This document shows, piece after piece, positions 41,577 through 50,147 of a DNA stretch of 64,000 bases; position 1 is the first letter of the stretch; the number at the start of each line of letters is the position of its first letter. The notes below the pieces were generated by a model that saw only the letters and a program-made list of their open reading frames with translations, searched no databases and was not told the DNA's origin. Made by a program: the position numbers and the translations under genes. The DNA comes from Streptomyces umbrinus (GTDB taxonomy: Bacteria > Actinomycetota > Actinomycetes > Streptomycetales > Streptomycetaceae): assembly GCF_030817415.1 (NCBI RefSeq), contig NZ_JAUSZI010000002.1, forward strand, positions 10,701,501 to 10,765,500, in the 5' to 3' direction.

Positions 41577-42479
41577 TCAGGCGTCCGTCTCGCTCTCGTC
41601 CTCGAGCTCGCCCGCCACCACCAGCCGCCGCAGATGCTCGGAGATCTCCGCGCGCGCCCCGGAGGGCAGCCCGTCGTCCGTGACCAGAGTGTCGATCTGT
41701 TCCAGCGCGGCGAACGAACTCAGACCCACCGTGCCCCACTTGGTGTGGTCCGCGACCACGACGACACGCCGTGCCGACTGGACGAGCCGCCGGTTGGTCT
41801 CGGCCTCCGCCAGGTTCGGCGTGGACAGGCCGGCCTCCACCGATATGCCGTGCACACCCAGGAACAGCACGTCGAAGTGGAGCGCCGCGATCGCCTGGTC
41901 CGCGACCGGCCCCACCAGCGAGTCCGACGGCGTGCGCACGCCACCGGTCAGTACGACCGTCGCCGCCCCCTGCCGCTGTCCCGAGGTGCGCTGCGCCGCG
42001 TGGAAGACATCGGCCACCCGCACCGAGTTGGTCACGACCGTCAGATCCGGCACGTCGAGCAGCTGGTGGGCGAGCGCGTAGGTCGTCGTGCCGCCCGACA
42101 GGGCGATCGCCGTGCCCGGTGCGACCATCGCCGCGGCGGCTCGAGCGATGTCCTCCTTGGCGGACAGCTCAAGACCCGACTTGGCCTCGAAGCCCGGCTC
42201 GTGCGTGCTCGCCTCGACCACCGGGACCGCTCCGCCGTGCACCTTCTCCACCACGCCCTGGCGGGCGAGCGCGTCGAGATCGCGGCGGACCGTCATGTCC
42301 GACACGCCTAGTTTCCTGGTGAGTTCGTTGACGCGGACACCGCCGCGCCGCCGGACCTCGTCGAGGATCAGAGCGCGCCGCTGCTCCGCGAGGAGGTTCT
42401 GATTCTCACTCACGTCCGCTCCGGTTCCCTTCGCCTCGACACGTCCGGCAGGTCCCCGAACCCCCTCCGACAAGGACAT
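41577..42479 (-). CDS. DeoR-family transcriptional regulator
   Basis: A 300-residue regulator with the DeoR winged helix (VRVNELTRKLGVSDMTVRRD) and sugar-phosphate sensing domain (ALSGGTTTYALAHQL, VVTNSVRVADV, VLTGGVRTPSDSLVG). ATG 42479 has a strong ribosome binding site (GGAGGTGA). GTG 42413 is an alternative that would remove 22 polar residues and match the usual family N-terminus. No sugar genes adjoin it, so its regulon lies elsewhere. Confidence 0.87.
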   Translation of the reverse strand: MSLSEGVRGPAGRVEAKGTGADVSENQNLLAEQRRALILDEVRRRGGVRVNELTRKLGVSDMTVRRDLDALARQGVVEKVHGGAVPVVEASTHEPGFEAKSGLELSAKEDIARAAAAMVAPGTAIALSGGTTTYALAHQLLDVPDLTVVTNSVRVADVFHAAQRTSGQRQGAATVVLTGGVRTPSDSLVGPVADQAIAALHFDVLFLGVHGISVEAGLSTPNLAEAETNRRLVQSARRVVVVADHTKWGTVGLSSFAALEQIDTLVTDDGLPSGARAEISEHLRRLVVAGELEDESETDA

Positions 42480-42704
42480 TCACCCTCACCTCCGGTCCAT
42501 GGGATGCCCCATACTCGCATGGGTCACCGCAGGTCGCGCCACTGCCTGTGGCGACGCGCACACGTCACGCTGCCATCTTCCGTACGTCACTGTCACACGG
42601 ATCGGGGAGATTCCGTGACGAGTGGTGCGCAACGAACCCGGAGGCGGGATCCTTGTACCTGAACATGACATGTGCCGTACGGGCATCACGGGGGAAGCAG
42701 AACA

Positions 42705-45098
42705 GTGGAGCGTCCACAGAGGCATGCCTCGCCGCATGAGGCGCACGAATCCGAGCCGCGGCCCGCGGAGGCCGACACCGCACTCGAACTCCTGGTCCAC
42801 GGCGTCGGCGGTACGACGCCCCAGGAGATGCTCAACGATCCGCGCACCGTCCGGATCACCGGCGACGACACGGCCGCGGTCTTCCGCCGCGCCGACGACG
42901 TCGAAGCGGAGAAGGAGGCGGCGAAGCGACTCGACGAGGACCCGGGCAAACCGGTCCCCGAGGCGTACGTCTGGTGCAATCTCACCTCCGGCAACGGCTC
43001 CCGCGCCCTGTGGCTGCTGCTCCTGCCGTTCATGGTGGTCAACCTCGCCCACTGGATGCGCCCCACGGTCAGGGACAACCGGAAGCGCATGGTGCGGCTC
43101 TACGGATTACTCGTCCGCCTGGCCGGCCTGACCCTCACGGTGCTGCTGGTCGCCGCCGCCTGCGAGGTAGCCCTTGACCTGGCCGCCTGGCAGTGCGCGG
43201 GCACCGGCGGGTGCGCCCAGGAGCACTCCTGGCTGGGTTTCCTCTCCCCGGCCCGCCCGGACGCCGGCTGGTGGAGCCTGCCGGGCCGCCGGCTCGCCCT
43301 CGCCGCCCTGGTGCCCGCCGCCCTCACCGTCCTCCTCTGGTATCTCTCGCACCGCACCTGGAGCGCGTACGAGTCCCAGCCGCCGATCGAGTACGGATCC
43401 GAGTCCGACGATGAGACCGGCCGGGCCGGTCTCGGGCGCCCGGGCTTCTGGTACGGGCGTCGGCTGGTCGCCCGGCTCCGCGCGGCGCACACCGCCGCGG
43501 GTCTGCTGACGATCGTCGCGGCGGTCGGCACCTCCGCCGCGCGCTACGACCGCGAGCCCGGCGGGCCTCCCGTCCTGGAGGCGCTCGGCCGGATCGTGGA
43601 GGCGTCGCTCGTGGTGGGCGGGGTCGTCGTGGTGTGGGTGGTCTGCCGCCGTGGCCGCAGCGAGCACCGGCTCGACCGGCACCTCGACGCCGCCCTGGTG
43701 CGCTGGCTGCCCATCGGCTCACTCGTCCTGCTCGGCCTCACCCTCCTGTACGCCGGCTGGTCGCGCCCCCAGTGGCGGTCGGACGGCCAACTGCCCGGTG
43801 GCGACGCGATCTTCGGCGGCATCGCACTCGTCCAGTGCCTGCTCGTGATCGTGCTCGGCGTGGTGGCCCACCTCCTGTACCGCGCCCATCCGGACCCCCG
43901 TACCGCGATGCGTGGCCTGGCCGGGCCCGCCGTCGCGATGCTGGCCTGTGCCCTGGGCGGCGTGATGTCCGGCGGGGTGGCCCAGCGCGTCGCCGACTGG
44001 CTGGACGGCACCGGAGGAACGATCGAGGGCCCGCCCGTCCTGCTGACCTGGCAGGCCTCAGTCATCCCGCCGCTGCTGATCGTCCTGCTCGCCCTCGTCG
44101 GCTGGCTGGCCAGGCGTACCGTACAGCTGCGCCGCATCGAGACGGCCGCGGTGGAACTCGACTACGAGGACGAGCCCGCCGACGCCGAGCGCACCAACCG
44201 CATCGCCCGCATGCGCGCCATGGCCGCTCTCACCGACCGGGCACCCCGGATCATCGGCATCACCTCCATCGTGACCCTGCTCCTGGGCGCGCTGGCCCTG
44301 GTGGGCGCCATGACCACCGACGAGACTCCCGGCGAGGCCGCGCACGGCTCGTACGCCGTCATACAGGGAGCGGCGGAGGCCGCGCAGGCGCTCGGTTCCT
44401 GGCTGATCGGCGTCGGCTTCATACTGTTCGTCACCTGGGGCCGGCGCGCCTACAAGGACCCCTCGGCCCGGCGCACCATCGGCATCCTGTGGGACGTCGG
44501 TACGTTCTGGCCGCGCGCGGCACACCCCTTCGCGCCCCCTTGCTACGCCGAGCGCGCCGTGCCCGACCTGACCTGGCGCATGGCGACCTGGACCAGTGCC
44601 ACCGAGGGCCGGCGGCTCGTCCTCTCCGGCCACTCCCAGGGCAGTGTCCTCGCGGCTGCCGCGGCCTGGCAGCTCAAGCCGTCGGTGCGCAAGCGGGTCG
44701 CGCTGCTGACGTACGGCTCGCCCCTGGAGCGGCTCTACGGGCGCTGGTTCCCGGCCCACTTCGGGCCCGACGCGCTCAGCGGGCTGCACCGCGAGGTCGA
44801 CTGCTGGCGCAACCTGCACCGGGCCACCGACCCCATAGGCGGCCCCATGCGCCTGCCCGGCGACTGCGGCCCCCAAGTCGACCGGGAGGCGCTCAAGGAC
44901 CCTCTCGCGTACGGCCGCACGGAGGACCACCCGCTCCCCGCGCCGATCCTCGGCCACTCCGACTACCAGGCCGACCCCGCCTTCGCCGAGGAGCGGAAGA
45001 AGCTGCTCGCACGGCTCAGGCCGGAGGTCCCGGGGCCACGGGAGGACAGCGGGCCCGAGGAGCCTCAGGAGTCCCGGCTGGAGCCAACGCCCATGTGA
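42705..45098 (+). CDS. Polytopic membrane protein with C-terminal alpha/beta-hydrolase motif; TTA codon
   Basis: A 797-residue protein. A soluble N-terminal part contains LELLVHGVGGTTPQEML, a lipase-like His-Gly strand-turn. At least nine membrane helices follow (about residues 105-575), then a C-terminal domain with LVLSGHSQGSVLAAAAAWQL, the nucleophile elbow (Ser about residue 643), and LLTYGSPLERLYGRWFP. The lipase fold therefore seems split around the membrane region. Codon 135 is TTA (43107-43109), so translation probably depends on bldA. GTG 42705 follows GGGGGAAG. Substrate unknown, perhaps a lipid. Confidence 0.75.
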   Translation: MERPQRHASPHEAHESEPRPAEADTALELLVHGVGGTTPQEMLNDPRTVRITGDDTAAVFRRADDVEAEKEAAKRLDEDPGKPVPEAYVWCNLTSGNGSRALWLLLLPFMVVNLAHWMRPTVRDNRKRMVRLYGLLVRLAGLTLTVLLVAAACEVALDLAAWQCAGTGGCAQEHSWLGFLSPARPDAGWWSLPGRRLALAALVPAALTVLLWYLSHRTWSAYESQPPIEYGSESDDETGRAGLGRPGFWYGRRLVARLRAAHTAAGLLTIVAAVGTSAARYDREPGGPPVLEALGRIVEASLVVGGVVVVWVVCRRGRSEHRLDRHLDAALVRWLPIGSLVLLGLTLLYAGWSRPQWRSDGQLPGGDAIFGGIALVQCLLVIVLGVVAHLLYRAHPDPRTAMRGLAGPAVAMLACALGGVMSGGVAQRVADWLDGTGGTIEGPPVLLTWQASVIPPLLIVLLALVGWLARRTVQLRRIETAAVELDYEDEPADAERTNRIARMRAMAALTDRAPRIIGITSIVTLLLGALALVGAMTTDETPGEAAHGSYAVIQGAAEAAQALGSWLIGVGFILFVTWGRRAYKDPSARRTIGILWDVGTFWPRAAHPFAPPCYAERAVPDLTWRMATWTSATEGRRLVLSGHSQGSVLAAAAAWQLKPSVRKRVALLTYGSPLERLYGRWFPAHFGPDALSGLHREVDCWRNLHRATDPIGGPMRLPGDCGPQVDREALKDPLAYGRTEDHPLPAPILGHSDYQADPAFAEERKKLLARLRPEVPGPREDSGPEEPQESRLEPTPM

Positions 45099-45117
45099 GG
45101 AGGCTCGACGGCGAGGT

Positions 45118-45148
45118 GTGCATCGCCCGTGTGAGCCGGGCGATGCAC
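45118..45148. terminator. Bidirectional terminator hairpin
   Basis: GTGCATCGCCCG (45118-45129) and CGGGCGATGCAC (45137-45148) form a perfect 12-bp stem with a 7-base loop, between the convergent hydrolase and AAA genes. Confidence 0.8.
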
Positions 45149-45156
45149 GCAGGGCC

Positions 45157-47592
45157 TCAGGGCAGCTCCGGCAGGTCCTCCGCGTACAGCAGGGTGAGGT
45201 CGTCCTTGCTCGGCTCGGGGAGCTGGGCGACCCGCCCCGCGTGCCGCTCCACCATCGCCTCGAAGGTCTGCCGCGCCGTGCGGCCGTTGCCGAACGCGGG
45301 CCCCTTCGGGATCGCCGTGAAGTACTTGATCAGCGCCTCGCCCGCACCCGGCGCGATCCGGTACTCGTGCTCCTCGGCCTGCTGCTCCACGATCCGCAGC
45401 AACTCCTCGGAGTCGTAGTCGCCGAAGGTGATGGTCCGTGAGAAGCGGGACGCCACACCGGGGTTGACGGTCAGGAAGCGGTCCATCTCGGCCGTGTACC
45501 CCGCGACGATCACCACAACCGCCTCCCGGTGGTCCTCCATCAGCTTCACGAGCGTGTCGATGGCCTCGCGGCCGAAGTCACGCCCCGAGTCCTCGGGCGA
45601 GAGTGCGTACGCCTCGTCGATGAACAGCACACCGCCGCGCGCCCGGTCGAAGGCCTCCTGCGTACGGATGGCCGTGGAGCCGATGTGCTCGCCGACCAGG
45701 TCCACGCGGGACACCTCGACGAGATGCCCCTTCTCCAGGACCCCGAGCGAGGCGAGGATCTCGCCGTACAGCCGGCCGACCGTCGTTTTGCCGGTGCCGG
45801 GGGAGCCGGTGAAGACCAGATGGCGTCGCGCCGAGGCCGCCTTGAGGCCCGCCTGCTGGCGGCGGCGGCCCACCTCGATCATGTCGGTGAGGGCCCGCAC
45901 CTCGCGCTTGACGCTCTCCAGGCCCACCAGCGCGTCCAGTTCACCGAGCACGGCCGTCGACGAGCGCGCGGGCTGCTCGGGCTCCTGGGGAGCGACGAGC
46001 GGCTCCTGCTCGGTGATGCGCTGCCCCGGGATCGCCCCCAGCAGACCGGGGGACTGACTCGTGGTCTGTACGGCGGTCTCCCGCGCCGGAGGCCGCACAC
46101 TCGCGCTCTCGTCGCTCGTGCAGTCCTCGACCACGGGACCCGTGCCGGACGCCTGGTCGCCGCCCGCGTCCGCGAACTCGTAACCACCGCGCGCACATCG
46201 CTCCGTACGGCACTTCTTCAGCGTCGTACGGCAGCCGTCGAGTACATGGAAGCCGTAGCCGCCACTGTCCGTGACCCGGCAACCGTGGAAGCTGCCGCGG
46301 CCGCCCGCCGACACATAGAAGCCGGCCTCCGCGGGCGAGGTGACCGTGCACCGTTCGATGGTGGGGTCGGCGCCCTTGGTGACGATCACGCCCGTCTGTG
46401 TGCCGTCCACGGTGCAGCCGTTCAGTGTGCCGCCGCTGCCGTGGTCGCGAAACCAGGCGCCCGTCGCGGCGTCCCGGATCCGGCAGTCGTCGAGCTGCGC
46501 GGTCGCGCCGTCGCTCACCGACACGGCGGTGTTGCGGACTTGAGAGATGTCGCTGTCGACGACGTCCGCGCGCGAGCCGCGGTCGAGGACGAACAGGGCG
46601 TCCGGCACGTCGTGCACCCGGCACGAGTCGAGTACGACCGTCGCGCCGTCGCTGACCCACACCGCGGGGTAGTCGCCCGTACTGTCGTGGATCTCGCACT
46701 GGTTGGCGTCCACGCGCGTGCCCGGGTCCCAGACCGACAGGCCGTTGCGCCCGAACTGCCGCACGGTGGAACGGGTCATGGTGAGGACCGAGCGGGACCG
46801 CAGGTCGACCGCGTTCTCCGGGATGTCGTGGATGCGGCAGTCGGCGAGCGTCAGGACGGCGTCCGTGTCGAGCGTGATGCCGTCCGCCGTCGTACGGTGC
46901 ACATCGCAGTCGGTGAGATGTGCCGTGGCCCGCGCGGTGACCTGTACGCCGCTGCCCCTGACCTCGTACACCTCGCAGCCGATGGCTTCGAGGGCGGACT
47001 GCTCGCCGGTGGCCGACAGGCCCGCGCCCGAGGTGTGGTGGATCCGGCACCGCTCCAGACGCGGATGGGCGCCGCCGCGCACGGAGACGCCCGACTGGCC
47101 GGCCGCCACGACCTCGCACTCCTCGAACACCCCGCCCCCGCCGTCCAGTACGGCGATACCGACACCCGCGGGGTTGTCGACGGTGCAGCGCCGCACCGTC
47201 GGACGAGCGCCGCCGCGCACCTCGATACCGGCCGCGGACCGGGTGACGATCCGGATGTCCATCAGCTCCGGTGTGCCCTCCTCGACGAGCAGGGCGGGCG
47301 CGGCCGAGTCCTGTCCTTCCACGAGCAGGTCCTGGACCACGGCGGAGGCGCGCACGGTGAGCGGTACCCCGTCGACGGGAGCGATGCGCACGGAACCGGG
47401 GGAGCCCTCGGGGCCGCGCAGCGTCACCGCCCGCTGGACGACGAGGTTCTCCCGGTAGGTTCCGGCGGCGACGGTGAGGACGTCACCGTCGGCCGCGGCC
47501 TCCAGGGCGGCGGCGAGCGATGCGTACTCACCCGTGCGGCGCCGCCACCTCGACGTACCGGTGTGCGTCACCTGGACCGTGCCCTGTGCCAT
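45157..47592 (-). CDS. Right-handed beta-helix / AAA ATPase (CbbX-EccA type) fusion
   Basis: An 811-residue two-part protein. Residues about 40-470 are a parallel beta-helix with repeated short turns such as CRIHHTSGAGLSATG, CDVHRTTADGITLD and CRIRDAATGAWFRDHG. A linker of about 70 residues rich in Pro and Gln follows. The AAA domain has Walker A GSPGTGKTT (about residue 593), Walker B GVLFIDEAYAL, and the CbbX-type ALVGLESVKREVRAL entry and SRFSRTI sensor. The AAA half resembles CbbX and type VII secretion EccA. No signal peptide, so the helix is cytoplasmic. Function unknown. Confidence 0.85.
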   Translation of the reverse strand: MAQGTVQVTHTGTSRWRRRTGEYASLAAALEAAADGDVLTVAAGTYRENLVVQRAVTLRGPEGSPGSVRIAPVDGVPLTVRASAVVQDLLVEGQDSAAPALLVEEGTPELMDIRIVTRSAAGIEVRGGARPTVRRCTVDNPAGVGIAVLDGGGGVFEECEVVAAGQSGVSVRGGAHPRLERCRIHHTSGAGLSATGEQSALEAIGCEVYEVRGSGVQVTARATAHLTDCDVHRTTADGITLDTDAVLTLADCRIHDIPENAVDLRSRSVLTMTRSTVRQFGRNGLSVWDPGTRVDANQCEIHDSTGDYPAVWVSDGATVVLDSCRVHDVPDALFVLDRGSRADVVDSDISQVRNTAVSVSDGATAQLDDCRIRDAATGAWFRDHGSGGTLNGCTVDGTQTGVIVTKGADPTIERCTVTSPAEAGFYVSAGGRGSFHGCRVTDSGGYGFHVLDGCRTTLKKCRTERCARGGYEFADAGGDQASGTGPVVEDCTSDESASVRPPARETAVQTTSQSPGLLGAIPGQRITEQEPLVAPQEPEQPARSSTAVLGELDALVGLESVKREVRALTDMIEVGRRRQQAGLKAASARRHLVFTGSPGTGKTTVGRLYGEILASLGVLEKGHLVEVSRVDLVGEHIGSTAIRTQEAFDRARGGVLFIDEAYALSPEDSGRDFGREAIDTLVKLMEDHREAVVVIVAGYTAEMDRFLTVNPGVASRFSRTITFGDYDSEELLRIVEQQAEEHEYRIAPGAGEALIKYFTAIPKGPAFGNGRTARQTFEAMVERHAGRVAQLPEPSKDDLTLLYAEDLPELP

Positions 47593-47769
47593 GGCGCTGC
47601 TGTGCCCCCACCTCGTCGTACGCGGGCCCTGAGAGGCTCTTCCCGACACCCGGCCGCGTCAACTCCGCGCACGGGGAACGAGAACAGCCTCTCACGACGG
47701 TGCCGAACATCTCGGCCGGTCCACCGTAGCGTGCGCGGAGCCGGCCGGTTGACCGGAGCTGCGAGGCCG

Positions 47770-48375
47770 TCAGCTGCCCGTGCCCGTCCTGCCCCAGTCC
47801 GGGCCTGCCTGCGACCATGCCTGGTCGAGGCGGTCGTACCTGCGCCGCACCATGCGCCACACCACCAGCCGCCGGGAACCCTCGACGAGTCCCGCGCAGG
47901 CGACGGCCGTACCGAACCCGGCAAGGACCGCATGCGTCGCCGCCGTCGCCGTGTCCAGCGGCCGGCCGACTATTCGACCGTGCAGGTCCGTCCAGACCGT
48001 GAAGTGGTCGCCGCGCTGCGGGGAGTTCAGGGCCGCCATGACCGTGTCGCGCTGCGTGGTGCCGTCGGGGGCCTTCCAGTCGGCGATGACACGGGTGTGC
48101 GAGTCACGCCCCGAGGACGTCTCGGGATCGGGGTCGAGCGGGGTGCGGTCCGCCTTCTTGACGACGGTCGCCGTCACCGGATGGCGGTCCAGCCGCTGCT
48201 CGCGCACGGACTGCTGCAGGGCGTCCTGGGCGAGCCCGCCGATCAGGACACCGACCAGGGGTGCCGCGACGAGGATCAGCAGCAGTGCCCCCAGCGCAAG
48301 CCATGCCTCGGCGAGATCCGTCGTACGCCGCAGCGGGTTGTGCCGCCAGCGCCAGAGTCCCCTGATGGCCCGCAA
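47770..48375 (-). CDS. Rv1733c-family membrane protein
   Basis: A 201-residue protein with two membrane helices (LALGALLLILVAAPLVGVLI near residue 35 and ATHAVLAGFGTAVACAGLVE near 155) and a soluble loop between, the layout of Mycobacterium Rv1733c. It begins LRAIRGLWRWRHNPLRRTTD, the family's usual N-terminus. No ATG or GTG is suitably placed, so TTG 48375, with a G-rich ribosome binding site, is taken as the start. Function unknown. Confidence 0.75.
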   Translation of the reverse strand: MRAIRGLWRWRHNPLRRTTDLAEAWLALGALLLILVAAPLVGVLIGGLAQDALQQSVREQRLDRHPVTATVVKKADRTPLDPDPETSSGRDSHTRVIADWKAPDGTTQRDTVMAALNSPQRGDHFTVWTDLHGRIVGRPLDTATAATHAVLAGFGTAVACAGLVEGSRRLVVWRMVRRRYDRLDQAWSQAGPDWGRTGTGS

Positions 48376-48536
48376 CGTCCCGACCCCCTTCCGCGTCCGT
48401 GATAACCCCCACCGGAGTCGTTCACGCGCGGTGCCGGCGAAGAGAGAGCGAAGTCACCTCTCGCGCCCGGCCTCTCATGAACTTCTCACACAGGCTCAAC
48501 GGGCATGCCGGGCGTCGGTGTTCCCGGGGCGGCGGC

Positions 48537-49361
48537 CTAATCGAGGAGCCTGACCGGATCGCCCACGCGGACCGATCCGGGGGACTCCGGCACGAGATTC
48601 TGCCCGAAGACGAGCTTGTCGCCGAACCGGCGGTGGCGGGCGAGGGTGCGCAGTGGCTCCCTGCCGCGCTCGGCGGTGCTCTGGTCGGTGGTGGTCACGA
48701 CGCAGCGCCCGCACATCTTCGCGACCCGGAAGGTGACCTCGCCGATGGCGATCCGGGACCAGTCGTCCTCGGCCCAGGGGGCGGTGCCCTCGACCACCAC
48801 GTTCGGCCGGAAGCGGTTCATGGGCAGCGGGCCCTCGCCGGGCCGGTCGCCCCGGGCGATCAGCGCGTTGAGGGCGTCGAGCGAGCCGAGCGTGGTGAGC
48901 AGCAGGGGATAGCCGTCGGCGAAGCTGACCGTCTCGCCGGGCCGGGCGAACTCCGGGTCGATGGGCCTGCGCACGGCGGGGTCGTCGAGGTGTACGAGAC
49001 GCACGCCGATGCCGAGATAGTCGCTGAACCAGGCGTGCGCCGAGGCGTCGGCGGCGACACCCTCCACCTTGTCGTTCCAGATCTCCACCGTCGTCGTGCC
49101 GGCCGGCTCGGGCACGCGGACGGCGAGCGGCTCACGGCCGGGCGCGGACAGCAGAATACCGCCGTCGGGCCCTTGCTCGACGGCGGACAACGCCATGCGC
49201 GGCTGTGGACGTTGGGTGACGACCTTGTCGTTCTTGTCGATCAGCACCCAGCGTCGGTCACCCGCCAGACCCCACGGCTCCACGACGGCCTCGCGCAGGG
49301 CATGACCCCCGGCCGCCTTCAGCGGATAGACGTGGATCGAGTGCAGCAGCGGCTTCGACAT
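48537..49361 (-). CDS. MOSC-domain protein (YcbX/mARC-like)
   Basis: A 274-residue molybdenum-cofactor-binding protein. The N-terminal MOSC beta-barrel begins LLHSIHVYPLKAAGG with GLAGDRRWVLID. The C-terminal MOSC domain has MNRFRPNVVV and KMCGRCVVTTTDQ, where a cysteine is expected to bind molybdenum. The family reduces N-hydroxylated bases and similar compounds with a flavin/iron-sulphur partner; this protein lacks the C-terminal ferredoxin domain of E. coli YcbX, so an external electron donor is needed. Confidence 0.88.
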   Translation of the reverse strand: MSKPLLHSIHVYPLKAAGGHALREAVVEPWGLAGDRRWVLIDKNDKVVTQRPQPRMALSAVEQGPDGGILLSAPGREPLAVRVPEPAGTTTVEIWNDKVEGVAADASAHAWFSDYLGIGVRLVHLDDPAVRRPIDPEFARPGETVSFADGYPLLLTTLGSLDALNALIARGDRPGEGPLPMNRFRPNVVVEGTAPWAEDDWSRIAIGEVTFRVAKMCGRCVVTTTDQSTAERGREPLRTLARHRRFGDKLVFGQNLVPESPGSVRVGDPVRLLD

Positions 49362-49406
49362 GAGGTCATCGTGCCAGCGGACACGGACGACCTCGGCCGA
49401 TTTTCC

Positions 49407-49841
49407 TCAGTAACCGCGGTACTGCTGGTTGTTGTAGGGCTCCTGGTACGGGGCCGGGGCGGGACGCGGGGCGGCGGGGCGCATCGCCTCGTAGCCCGTA
49501 CCGCCCGCCATCGGACGCTGCGGCTGGGGAGCCTGCGGGCCCGGGTAGCCGCGCGGCGCACCGGCCTGCTGAGGGATGTAAGGCGCGGCCTGTTGCAGCG
49601 GCGAGGGCTGTTGGGCCTGCGGGTAGGCGTACGAAGGAGCCTGCTGGGAGGGTCCGGCAGGGAGTGCGGGCAGTGCTGACGGCAGCGCGGGCAGGTGACT
49701 GCCCGTGTCATAGGCCGCGGGGACCCGGATCGGGGCGATCTGCGGGGTTCCCCGCTCGGCCACGAGAGAGTCGTAGATCGGAGTGTCCGGGAAGGAGGCG
49801 GAGTAGTAACCGCCGCCATAGGTGGAGCGGGGGGAGGTCAT
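49407..49841 (-). CDS. Pro/Gln/Tyr-rich conserved Streptomyces protein (DUF6643-like)
   Basis: A 144-residue protein. A conserved-looking N-terminus (STYGGGYYSASFPDTPIYD then AERGTPQIAPIRVPAAYD) is followed by a disordered Pro/Gln/Ala/Tyr-rich tail ending YNNQQYRGY. I believe this N-terminus matches the Streptomyces family DUF6643. ATG 49841 has GGGGGAGG-type purines within the coding side only, and no strong ribosome binding site is visible. Not membrane-bound. Divergent from the TerD-type gene. Function unknown. Confidence 0.65.
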   Translation of the reverse strand: MTSPRSTYGGGYYSASFPDTPIYDSLVAERGTPQIAPIRVPAAYDTGSHLPALPSALPALPAGPSQQAPSYAYPQAQQPSPLQQAAPYIPQQAGAPRGYPGPQAPQPQRPMAGGTGYEAMRPAAPRPAPAPYQEPYNNQQYRGY

Positions 49842-50147
49842 GGCACATAAGTTAAGCCCACGATGTGCTGGTTGGGGAGACCGATAAGAGGGTTGTTTTC
49901 CGTGTCGGCAGTGACGCGGGATCGTCAATGCGAGCGAACTTGGCGAAAAGGGGCGGCGGTCGATACTCAGTTCATGTAAAAGCCGAGTTCCGGGCGGGTT
50001 ACTCGTGGGTTGGTCGTTGATCTCCGGCACCGGGTGATGGGCGTTCGCCGCTCGGGGGATTAGGTTGGCGCAGAACGGCTGAACGAACCGAATGAACTGA
50101 ACGTGACGAGGCGCGGTCGTGCGCGGAGACACCCGATGGGGGCGGAC
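49842..50147. other. Intergenic region, 306 bases, comparatively AT-rich
   Basis: Divergent gap between the DUF6643-like gene and the TerD-type gene. It is visibly richer in A/T than its surroundings (for example 49970-50005 and 50080-50105) and should hold both promoters. I see no third gene and no clear palindrome. Confidence 0.4.

Noticed and set aside
45529..48402. 957-codon open frame on the plus strand opposite the beta-helix/AAA gene
   Set aside because: Composition is that of an antisense shadow in GC-rich DNA; the minus-strand protein has clear Walker motifs and repeat structure.
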